DNA from: Notospermus geniculatus
Lineage: Eukaryota; Nemertea; Pilidiophora; Heteronemertea; Lineidae
Direction of reading: 5' to 3'
Assembly (NCBI GenBank): GCA_002633025.1
Contig: NMRB01000143.1
Span: forward strand, 1 to 64,000
DNA length: 64,000 nt
A program made the translations under genes and the position numbers. This document shows positions 35,501 to 47,500 of this stretch, piece after piece (positions within the stretch are counted from its first letter, which is position 1; each line of letters starts with the position of its first letter). Below the pieces are notes generated by a model, which had not been told where the DNA came from, ran no database searches, and saw only the letters and a list, made by a program, of their open reading frames with translations.

Positions 35501-38500
35501 ATGGCCATCAAAAACTTTTGGTACGAGGAAATGTGGCTATCCGGGATGAAATAACCATGTGGACATGTAATTGTAAAGCGAAGAAGCAATTGCTGTCAGT
35601 CCACTCGCACCATTTGTGATGAGGGCCATTTTATTTTTTCCAGATGGTGGTTATAAGTTCAGTGTTATCGATCAGTTTGAACAGTCACAGTAAACAGAGT
35701 TTCTCTGTGGTGAAATTGTTCATTTCCAGTGTGTAGGCCTGTGTTGGGTATTCCATCAGAATGATCTCACATTTTTTTCCATTTTGCTATAATCTGACAA
35801 TGTGGCAAGAAATTCAGCACTAATTCCCCTACATGTATGCCAACACTGGGGACAGACTCTACCTTACTTTTATTTAGGCCATTCGTTTACTTCCACGAGC
35901 CAGCTCGGAACATGCTCTACAGCGTTCGTTTACACCGGAACTGCGTCATCGGGCCTTCCTCGGACCAGGCGCGACTAGCCCTACTCGCCGAGGTGGGCTT
36001 CTCGTGTAACCTTCCCACACCAGGATGCAAAGCAGGATGTCACTTCCGATCATGAGATGCACACAGCCCTCGCATACAATGTACATCAGTGTACATCGGC
36101 CGGCAGAAGTAATCGAACGCTGTCGTGTTAGACACGAGTAAAGTGTCATGGCGGATATTCAGCCAATCACAGCACATTTTTCTCGTGTCTAACACGACAG
36201 CGTTCGATTACTGGCTGTTGTGCGCACGCTCAGCTTGTTCCTTCCGGGGCTTGCCCGAGGAAGTAATTGAATGCGGCCATTGTCAACAACATCAGCATGA
36301 ACGTTTTTTGTGCATGATGTCTTTGTGGTCATGAAGTAGTTTCAGCTTCCATATCATGACACATGATGAGCGTTCTGGAAGAAATTCCCCTTTTCTGTCT
36401 CAGAATCTGTTTCAAGCACTTCAGGGATGATTACATGTATCAGAGTCTATAAAATATTCTTCACTAACGAATTCTTCTTATGTTTCTTTCCAGTGTTCTC
36501 AAGAAAATAATTCACACCCACAAGAAAAAGGTAAGAACTGACAGTACTGCAGAGTTCTAATGCTGAAGCTTTTAGTGATGTTCTTCACTAATCTCAAAGC
36601 ATTTCACAATAAACCCTAGTCCATCCTCAGAACATCAGGGGTTCTTAGCGCTGGCTCCTTCGTCACTGCACTGGTGACGAAGGAGCCAGCACGAAGAATC
36701 CCTGATGTTCTCAGGATGCCCTAGTCACTCGAGAAACCTTTCTGGGGAACTCAAGGAACAACTCACCCAGCACATCACTTGATCCTTTCACTCATTCACT
36801 CAGACTCCAGTTTTAGTACAAAGTGGTGACTCGCCGGGAATCCAACCCATGACCTCTCAGTCTTGAGTCGGATGCTCAACCGTTGCACCACTCACACTGT
36901 CACAGTCATTCTACAATGACCGTACAATACAATAAAACGGGGAAATACAGATGTTTGACACAATGATGAAGTTAGTTTCTCGTCTCAAAGAACTAAAAAG
37001 AAGAAAAGAAATACGATGAATTCCCTTGTGAAATATTGCCCCACTTCTTGTATTCTTTTCACTCAATGATAAAAAATGTGTGGGCATTTCCTGATTGCTG
37101 TGGTTTATGGAATCTTTTGAGTGTGTGGGTGCCACATTCCTCATCCTCCAGGGGCTGGCAAATGTTGCCATTCTCCAGTTCTGGGCATTTCTAAGGATCG
37201 GTCACCCCAAGAAAAGAAATATTCTCATATGATGTTGTTGGTCATGGCGAATGAAAATCAGATGCAATGATGGTTGTTACTCAATGAGGGCGGAAATTAT
37301 ACACTGCCCATTCGGGGAAAGTCACGGGCAATGAATAGTGATTTGCGAGCCCATCAATGTTATATATTCAATGCAGATACATGTAAGCTAAAAAATTCAT
37401 ACTATTTTTTATAACTTTTCATATTTTTCAGCTTGTATCAAAGATATCTGTGTGCGGGGCTTTCACCAACGGACATCAGACAAGAAATACGAACTTCTAA
37501 TACAGGTCAGTTGCTGATTATTGAAACTAGGCCTTCAGGTGATTGGATAGAGATATGTCATCAGGCCTGATGCCTCAGAGGTCTCCAGGTACCGGGTATT
37601 TGGATCAAAATCTATTGTCAGGGCCAAAGTTTGTCAGAAACCCTCCGGTGCTTCTGAACTTACATGTATCACTGGGTCTTGCGCTTCACAACCCGATGTT
37701 CCTGGAGGTCCCTTTGATAAGTCTTTCTTACTACATGTATTACTGGTTGACAAGACAACAAGGGCTCACACATGTCAACTAGCTGCCCTATCAATGCTCC
37801 AGTGGGGTCTCCCAATCAATTTAGTATTACATACAAGCGTACTGTACATGTGATACGATTCATATACACCCATGAGCAAATACTTTGTACTGTGACAAGT
37901 AGACTGCCTTAGCGAATTGTGTGAAAGGTCTCCCCCAGGGACCTGATATGTTAGTTTCCTGTCATGCTTTTAGTGCTTCGCTGCACCTTACATGCCTTGT
38001 GTAGTTCTGAGGGCTCTCAGTATCACCTTGATGATGGGTATGTGATGTTGTGTCAAGTGTCTTTTCTGACAGTTGTCTCAGAGAAGGATTGTGGCTGCCA
38101 GTTGTCTCAGAGAAGGATTGTGGCTGCCAGTTGTCTCAGAGAAGGGTCGTGCTGCCAGTTGTCTCAGAGAAGGGTCCAGCTGCCAGTTGTCTCAGAGAAG
38201 GGTCGTGCTGCCAGTTGTCTCAGAGAAGGGTCGTGCTGCCAGTTGTCTCAGAGAAGGGTTGTGGCTGCGAATTGCCTCAGAGAAGGAGTTACCGTTGTGG
38301 CTGCCAGTTGTCTCGGAGAAGGGTCATGGTTGCCAGTTGTCTTCGAGAAGGGCCATGGCTGCCAGTTGTCTCAGAGAAAGATTGTGGCTGCCAGATGCCT
38401 CAGAGAAGGGTCATGGCTGCCAGTTGTCTTCAAGAAGGGTCATGGGTGCCAGTTAGGGGTCATGCTGCCAGTTGTCTCAGAGAAGGGTTGTAGAGCTGCT

Positions 38501-41500
38501 AAATTGCCGCAGAGAAGTGTTGTGGCTGCCAGTTGCCTCAGAGGGTGGCCGTGGCTGACAGTTGCCTCAGAGAAGGGTCATGGCTGACAGTTGGCTTCGA
38601 GAAGGGCCATGGCTGCCAGTAGTCTCAGAGAAGGGTTGTAGCAATGTGCCCAGTCCTGACATAAGGGCTACCCTGCCATACGCATTATCAAAAGACCCTG
38701 GGCATCGACCTTGTACATGTATTGTAATATGAAATCTGGGTACTGCCATTTTGAAGACCTCGGTCACCAAACTTGGAATACAGTACGCAGTCTTAGTGCT
38801 GCCAAATACTGGAATAGGATGTCACCGTACCATCTCATAGTCAATCAATGGGAGGAAGAAAATAAGCATGATATAAAATGTGATGAAAAAATCAATGGTT
38901 GTCGTTGGCATGCGGATGAGAAGGTGCCTAGCATGTAACATATGGTTGTATCTGTCTGATCTGCGTTGTATTTGAGTGACATGATGTGGGGTTAATAGTG
39001 GAATGGGGCAAATGCATGATGGCAGGATCTGTTGGTCAGCTGCCAATGGATTTAAAATGCTGGTAACAGTGGCAGTCAGGAATAGAGATTCAGTTTGTTG
39101 AGATTCGGGCTTTGACATGTTTGATGACCGAAGGTGACACAGTTGGAATAAATAGCCTCTCTTCAGTTCAGTGAATTCTTCACCTTTCAGGGCCATTTTG
39201 AGAGGGATTAGGATGCTGTCTCATGTCATAGCAGTTACCAACCATAATATAATGTTTTACACAAGAAAACTGAGGCAATGGATACCCCTATAATTGTGTT
39301 TGCAGAGGCCAAAGTGGTCTTACTTCTGCTGCTATTATTTAGACATTGCTGATCATGTATTATTCTAGCCATATCAGTGGCTCGTTTCTTGGTTCAACTG
39401 AATATATTCGGTTCGTCAATTTGGCTTATCTAGGGCGGCCAATCCTGTGTCCAAAAGCATCGAAACCAAAACGAATAGCTTCCGTACAGATGTTCATTCC
39501 ATTGCATCCTCTTTTCTGTTTTGGTGAAGTGATGTTCGAGTTCTGTTCTAAAATTGGAGCACGGAACGTCGGAACTGAAAATAGAAGGTAAACTGTCTAT
39601 TGTCATGAAAATAAGGGTCCAACATTCTGGCTGTTCATGTCCATGTCCAGGACTGCAGGGGGTAGTCGCAGCCTTTCATTCATCATGTCCGATGGTGTTT
39701 GATTTGATATCAGCTTGGATGAGGGACAATTATAGTGGTTCTCTCTGATTTCCAAGGTGGGGTAGGGAACGAAAATGCACGGATCTACAGGTTGAAAATG
39801 CAAGTCTCTGTCGCTCCACCCAGTACAGACGGATACCACCTCGTATCCTGAGCGATGCAGAAAGCCGTGTTTCCCCTCGCTCCCTCAGAAGCATCATACG
39901 ATGTGTAGTCTATAGTAAGCGCTATAAAGACGTGAGTTATTGAGATGAACGAGGTCATTCAGAACTTAACAATAGTGAGACAAGGCACACATTCAACAAT
40001 ACAGTGCTTCCCATCGCATTTACTCTAGGATGCCGACAATGCCCTTTGCTTGTCAGGCTGCATATCGGGCTGCATTGTTGTTTTATTCAGGGAGAGCCAC
40101 ACTGCTTTATCAACAACATTTGATTATCAAATGTAACGTAGGAGGAAACTGACCTCCCAGAGAAATTCCCACCAGCCTGAGGGTACAAAGTGGGTCAGTT
40201 TCCAGTCTGATCATGACTTCGCCAGTACTCTGGTTTCCTCCTACATCACTAGGTGGATCCTGGTTTTGGGAGGGGGGTGAGCAACGGATTTTAGTAATGT
40301 GTTATGAAATCTAAGTGGCAGCTTAGGGCCTACTTCAGAAGTCTGATCTGACCCAGTAACAATGATGCTTCTTTCATTATCATGTATTGTGATTCAGTTC
40401 AGTTCAACAAGGTTGAAAAGAAGAAACCTGCCCATCACTTCCAGACAGATCCAGATCTAGCTCACGATGGACTGAATAACTTTCTAGTTTTTAGGGCAAT
40501 CCTGCTCAACAGGTTGCTCTGGTGATACCAATAGATCACAGAGGCCATGACCTTCTGTTTGCTCTGTTTAATGCACAAATAGGCCTATGGCTTTTGCCAT
40601 TTCATATTTGATGAAGTCGTCGCGCGCCAAATTTGCGGAGGTCGTTTGTCCATTTATCATGGAAATGGATGGTATGTGGACTGAAATTATAAAAAAAGGA
40701 ATCCTTGAGAATGGATCTATTGTCACTTGTGATTCTTTCAAAAATGACTTTTGGAAAAGGCGGCATTGGCGTTTAATGATAATGATGAACCTTTGTACTA
40801 AATGCTTGTCGTTGCTGCTGAGGAACGTCATCTATTTCAGGTTGATGATGAATAGGTAATGATTGATAGCAAACAAACCAATGTTGACATGAGCTTTCCC
40901 GCCACATCTCGCTGGTATAGGGCTGTAACTGGGTGAAGGTGTTCTACCGCAGGATGAACCCAGTGTAACTGTGTTGACATATGAACCTGTTTGACTTATT
41001 TCTGAGGTTTCTTCAGTCTGTCACTCAAGCGAAACTACTGAAAGGGTTTTTGCGAATTTTCTGGCGCCTGTTGTTTTACTTCTCTGCCGTGAAATGATTG
41101 TGGCAGTGTGGTAGATATCATTGCCGTGCATCTCTAAAAACACTTCTATCAGAATAATTCCTCACTTGTGGTGTGAATTTGTTGGGGATGTGCTTCAAGT
41201 GTGATCCCCTTTTCACACCTAGGTCACAAGGAGGTTGACTATGCGCAGCATGACTTTCGATGCTCGGCTCATCCAGAGATAATTATGAGTCCTTATGTAA
41301 CACTCGCTCCCTACGTCACCTCATACTATGTCACAGAACAGCTTGTGATGTAGGGAGTGAGCACTAACAACCACTGATTGGCTGGTACTGATATTCATAA
41401 AAGGTAGCAAATGCTTTTACTTCAAGTTTTGCAGTACATTTACATTGCAGGCCTTTCCGTTTGACGGGCGCTAAAATGTGCATGCGCCTCGCAAACAATA

Positions 41501-44500
41501 GAATTCTATTGTTTGCGAGGTGCATGCACATTTTAGCGCCCGTCAAACGGAAAGGCCTGACATTGGACATTGCTGTGGAAATCGAAAGTGAAAGCATTTG
41601 CTAACTTTAATGAATACCAGCAGTTACGCGACTTCCATTACAGAGGTTTCCCTCTTCCTTGTATTTAGTGAATCTCTACCATTTCCTTATGAATTCTTCT
41701 TCAGGTGACATGGTCAGATGACACTGTGAGAGAAATCAAGAAGACACACCAAGAACTGTACGATTTCCATGCCAAGGTAAGAAAAAGCAGTACTTAAGTC
41801 CAATACTACATCCCAAATTCCCTAAGCAGCTCAAGTCTTCGGGAGTGCCAATATCATTCAGTGTTTCTTGTTCGTGAGATCGAGTGAGGACAAGAAAAGA
41901 TTCCTTTCTCCCGTGTAAAGTTGTCTTTTTTTGGCGGTAAATTTTTTCTGTGTGCTAACCTGTTGTTGACAAAAGGCAATGTACCGCAACAAGTGAAATC
42001 TGATACTCACAAGTTTCACCATAACAAACAGCAAACAGGGGAACTCCTTATGTATTTATGCCTTTATTTTATTTGCATGCATCACTAATCTTTGAGAAAG
42101 AATCTGGGTTTAGGAGCCTGGGTTCTGTTGACAGGTGATCGGGTCAGTTTAATAGGGGTTTGCTTTTGTTCAATGGACATAAAAATCTGGGGGTTGAAAT
42201 GGAATTCCGAGGGCGGAATGATTTCAAGGTTTTTCGAAGTAGGTCAGTCGTGATTTGCTAGAATTTTTAATGAAAGGAGTAAATTCTTTAGCCATGTCAT
42301 CTTTGAGGGTGGCTAACTTTCATTGACCCCAGAAGTTTTCTTNNNNNNNNNNNNNNNNNNNNNNNNNNNNNNNNNNNNNNNNNNNNNNNNNNNNNNNNNN
42401 NNNNNNNNNNNNNNNNNNNNNNNNNNNNNNNNNNNNNNNNNNNNNNNNNNNNNNNNNNNNNNNNNNNNNNNNNNNNNNNNNNNAAGGAACTTGCCACCTC
42501 ATTGGTAGCAGATGTGGATGTTTCAACCATGCAACCCCAACCACCCCAAAATTCTGAATAATTATTTGAAGATGACAAAATGCAGCCTCTGGAGTTCCTC
42601 TTTCCTGCTACAGAATGATAGCACACTGCTTTATGTTGTACATTTCAGCTAATCAAACTGTTCCCTGAAGAGGCTGGTGCTCATAGACAAGAAAGACGAA
42701 TACCCTTCCTTCCTGGTGAGTATTACAGAAAACAACAAATCAGTTTTTTGCTCGTTGTCCATGGACAACATGAATTCGAGAAGTTGGTTGTCCACATCAA
42801 ATGATGATTGTCCATTTGCCTAGATGTTAAAATACACCAACATTTCATGATACGGTGGGCTCTCAGGGCAGTTGTCCATGGACAACTTATTGGAGGAAAT
42901 GACTTGTCCGTTTGGGAAAATTGGTTATCCCGCGCACCCGGACAACCAATTTGTCGTTCACTGAGTATACGAGACATAAACCATTGGCTGCATTGGTCCA
43001 ATGCAACCAAGACACTGGCGATCCATTGCCTTACAGTTCCCTTTTATCTGTTAAATCTCAGTTGTGTTTTATGTGTGTGCTGGTATCTTTCTTAGATAAT
43101 TCGTATTCTTCATAAAATTCTGAAGGCCACCTGAAAAAAGCAAGCCATTTGACAAACTGCAACTCAGCTCGTGTATTTACGCTCATGCTCCTGATCTACA
43201 ATGTATATCCCCCTGGGTCTCAACCCTTCCAAATTTCTTCATCTTACACATCCTTCATACACACCTGTTGTGTCAAATATACCTCAGAGTTTCTCCTTGT
43301 GCATTCATTGTTGTGTGGAAACACTGAAAAGTGAAACCTGGAGAAACTTGGCTTGCTGCCTCTGGCGGTACCTGTGGTAGGTAGCTAGCTGAATGGAATG
43401 CAGATCAACATGTGGGCCGATGTACCAGTCAGGCCTAGTTACGAATGATGGAGACATGACGTGAATTTCTCAAAGTTCAATACAGATTTCTGTGTCTCTA
43501 ACTCCCAGTTGAAAACTGGCCAAAATGCCCATTGGTGCAAAGTAGGCCTACAGATTTTTCTGGCCTTTGAGGCCAAAGTAGGCCCATAAATTCTTGTGCT
43601 TTTCTCGTGACAAAACAAGATGTTGTCGTTTCAGCTTACAAGCGACAAATAAACAACAGAGATGACTTCGAATCCTCCATTCTTCCTAATATTCGTGATT
43701 ACGCGAGGTATGTTGGTTCTTTTGGTAACCATTTCACTGCCAAGGTCAAATTTGTCAAAAGTGAAAGTGTGTGGAAAAATCGAGGAACGCAACTGAAAAT
43801 GTCATAAAGGTCTGCCTCATTCATTGGAAAGCTCTAATAGAGTGCTTTTCAATGAATACCAATGTGACCATGTTTCTGTGGGATTTATGGAACTGATTTC
43901 TTCAGTAGATAAACGAAATTGCCGCTGGCAATCCAAGGGTTGGGCACAAAATGTAGTCTCTCAGTTGACATCTTTTGCTGGGCACTTTGCCTTTTTTGAG
44001 GGGACATCTGGTGTGAAAATACCTAATTTAGGACTGAGTAGGGTGTCCTGAACATGGAGGTGTCCATATGACAAGGTTCATTCTGTATTGGTCTGTTGTG
44101 AGCATTTCACAGTTAGCTTTTAGCGATATCTTCCCACACAGTGTACAGTACATGTACATGTACTGCTGTATTGATTTGTCTATGCAACGACTGGATTCAT
44201 CGAATCCGTGATCTTTGTTACCTGAAAAATCGGCCTGATTTCCTCGAAATGCTTCGATAATCTCGAACATTACATGATATCATGTGTATTGTGTATAAAC
44301 AATCGTCCATTTTTTCGAGAAAATAAATGGTGCGCAGTATAATTGTCTGGCTTAAGGGTCAGCGACCAGATTAGAGACAGAAATTTCATGTCTCGTTCCC
44401 TTCTTAGAAAAAAAAAAGGAAAATGGATCTCAATTAGGCCTGTTGAGACTAAAATTGGGACTGCTTGCATAAATTGATGTACCACACACAAAAAGTAATA

Positions 44501-47500
44501 ATGATACTTATTTTTGAGATTATGGGGATATCTGTAATTCCTATTACTTGACCTAATTTTCAAATGGTCTGTAGTACTGTACTTCTGAAGCAATTAGATT
44601 GTGTTTGTGGTTTGAGTGAGCAAATAATGTTCTATCAAAATGAGTTTAGGCCTCCAGGAAATGAAACATATTTGGTTGTATTTTGCTGAAAATGACCAGA
44701 AGTGGTTTAAATCTAAGACAGAAATGAGGAGCCGTGATAGCCTAGTGGTATCACATCCGCTGAGCAAGCAGCAGGTCCTGGGTTCGAATCGAGCCCAGGT
44801 CATTATTATGGGATAAATCATCCCTTGCTCTTTACGTCCATCGCATGGGACAGTAATCTGAGGTGCCTTGTACTTTGTTCCTTTGCAAGGGCAAGTAAAA
44901 GACCCCATCCAAGTGAGGAACATGAGTAGTTTGAGATGGCCTCTTCTGTACTTACCAGGGCCAGTAACACTATGGCTTCAGCCATCACGGAAAAATCAAA
45001 TACAAACACAAATACCAGGACTGAAATCATCAGTGGACAACTTTTTTGGCCCTCGACGAGCAATCGGTCAGTCTTCCCTTCATTTGTTCATGAAACTCCC
45101 TGAAACTTTATATGGTCAGCAGAGTTTCTCATGTTGATGATCTTTGGTTGTTTAACTTCTTATATTTCCCCTTCTCCAGACGTTTGGTGCACCTACCACA
45201 GAGACTCCTAGAATGTGATCATGTCGTGGACTTCTTCAATGGTTCTGATGCCACCCCCGTCTCCCCGTTGGGGACTCCGAGGGAAGCAGAGGTCACAGAG
45301 GAAGAGGGATACGAATCCACTAGTCCTAGACAAGTACAGAGTAAGTATGGGAATCCAAAGGAGACTGTATCAGTGGATTCTGGACTTGAATCCAGTGCCT
45401 GTCAATCCGGTATCCGGCGTTAGTCTGGTATCTTCTGTGGATGATGCCCTTGTTTCAAAACGCTGAGAAGGAGGTATGTCAGCAAGTTGTGCTGTCAGCA
45501 GACATGATATCACGAACTTTACTTACATGTAGGATCTTGCAAAAATTTGCAAGGTTCTACACATTGTATGGAGTGGATTGAGCGAGCAGAACTTACAGCT
45601 GTATAGGGAGATTAGCTGTGTAGGAGATATGAGTTCTGTTGGCTGATGTCATACAATGTCAGCATGTGGATATGGTGGAAATGGTTCAAATTCGTATATT
45701 TCTTTCTCTAAGGTATTAAGGAGGAGATTTACCCACCGAGCCACCCTGGTTGTATTCAAAGTTTCACTGTTTACAACTCAAACATGATAGAGGCTCTCAG
45801 ACACCCGATGGGTAAGTGGCTGCATGGTGATGGTGGTGGTGGCGGTCTGACTTATTGCATGGAGCCTCCCATAGCAGATACCTAGGGTGAAAACACTTTC
45901 TATTCATGCCAGGGCTTGAAAACTCTCATCAGCTGCTGGTTGCCATTTGGCTACAAAGTTACCCAGTCCCATTTTAGCCAAATAACTTACAGGTGACCAG
46001 TTGCTTGGATGATTCAAAAAACTTTGGCTGTTAGGGCTTGATTGTGGCTGAATGGTGAACTAACTTGGTCGGACTCCCCCAATCGCCAAATGGCCAAAAT
46101 ATTGCCTTTGTCAGCCGACTTCAGTTGTATTTGATATATTGACAATGAGTGAAGACTGTTGAGGGTGGCGGTTTTCTAACTTAGAATAGTTAAAGCTCTT
46201 GTGATTCCAGCCTGTTAGATACATGCTTGAGCCTCTATCTGTTTGTCTTCTGATATAACTCTGATACCAAACTTCTTTTGTCTTCATCCTTGTCTTCATA
46301 ACTTTTCATGTGTGGTATTTTGGGTAACTTTTTCGTCCTAACCTGAATTCAAGAAGGTGCAAAGTAGTTTGGCAGCCAAGGTGTTCAAGAATGACTTCAA
46401 TGATAGCAAAAATAGATCTATTTTTGATGATAGGGGACTCAAGATCCTCCTATAAATAGATCTCTCATCAAATGCCTTTGGTAGCAGGATGCGGGCAGGT
46501 GTGAAAGTATTCAAAGTGTCCTTCTCAGGACTTCTAAATTTATTTTCTTGTATTGGTGATGAAAATAAATCATCTGCTTGAAGCTGTTGTGGTATAGTTC
46601 TCTTCACTGTAACGAAAAACCAAGAGTCATTAAGGAAGTCAATCTGTTTTGAGATTTTCTTCTGAGTCCTAATTTGTCATCACCCCTGTGTCATGATGTA
46701 AAAGGGTGTTATATGTCCCTTATATTTCTTCCCCTTACAGATCACCCCGATCTTCTGATGCATGTTCAGTCGCCAACGGCACCGACGGTGATCAACACAG
46801 TCACTACAGGCACTACTAACAGGTAAGGATTAAAAACACTATTGCTTGAGTGTCAACCTTATGTCATTCAGGATCAGGCTGGCATCTTTCCCAGGGCTCT
46901 GTATACGGTACTGATAGAACTGAAAAGTTTGGAAAGCAGAGATAGAATGTTTTGAAATGAAATCACTGAAATAAATTTTTCAGATGTGGTTTTGTTCGGA
47001 GGCGAATGTTACCATTTTGAATTGTGAGGGTGCATGTCTCTGTATCTTGTTCTTTCAGGCACACGTATATCTGTAGCCAGGCTCTGCCTACCCCACACTC
47101 CTCTCCACTGCCTTCGCCACTCCCTTCACCACATATCTCACCTTCCACCCGCCCGCACGGAAGCCGTCCCACTTCTCCGAGCAGCAACCAGGTTCCAGAG
47201 TCGATACCCGCCTGGCTCAAACAGCTTCGACTGCATAAGTATTCGGATAAACTTAGCAAGTACTCGATGGAAGAGGTAAGTGGGAATGTATTGCCCTCTA
47301 ATGGTGATAGGCAGGATTTCTACTTGGTAACAGTGGGGTGATGGTCAGTTGAAGTAACAGCTCCAATGTACACGACCAGATACACTGCAGTGTAGTGTAT
47401 GGCTATTCTTTAAGTTAGCCATACTCCCATTGATCGCTGGTGGCGATGCTGCCTGTTCAGATGTTCTGATATACCAGCCGGAACCATGTTCTGCAGCCGA

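Larger units (their letters stand above)
33063..36493. other. ZCCHC14 intron 1
   Basis: No exon was found in these 3.4 kb. It holds two foldback elements listed separately (34721-34902 and 36108-36212). A frame at 35837-36055 is open but lacks family resemblance and suitable splice borders. The rest looks like unique intron DNA. Confidence 0.55.
37506..41704. other. ZCCHC14 intron 3
   Basis: A 4.2 kb intron with the minisatellite at 38075-38640, an inverted-repeat element at 40134-40248 and the large palindrome at 41402-41605. A further small hairpin (ACTCGCTCCCTACGTCAC with GTGATGTAGGGAGTGAGCAC) lies at about 41300-41366. No exon could be supported in the remainder. Confidence 0.55.
36494..43707 (+). 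other. ZCCHC14 exons 2-6: PX domain
   Basis: The spliced product runs IKDICVRGFHQ, KKYELLIQ, VTWSDDTVREIKKTHQ, ELYDFHAK, LIKLFPEEAG and IPFLPG, the usual order of a phox-homology domain. As in other PX proteins this should fold to contact phosphoinositides or partners. Basic residues of a lipid pocket are only partly visible, so lipid binding is uncertain. Confidence 0.75.

Noticed and set aside
35837-36055. Frame with an Arg/Cys-rich product near the ZCCHC14 PX exons
   Set aside because: Exons 1 and 2 of ZCCHC14 already join in phase without it, borders are poor, and no family match was recognised.
43801-44050. Shared CATTGGAAAGCTCT word with 54337
   Set aside because: The match is short and the flanks diverge, so I could not define a repeat from it.
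44727-44800. Possible tRNA gene
   Set aside because: A- and B-box words are present but the ends do not pair as an acceptor stem and the body continues as a SINE.
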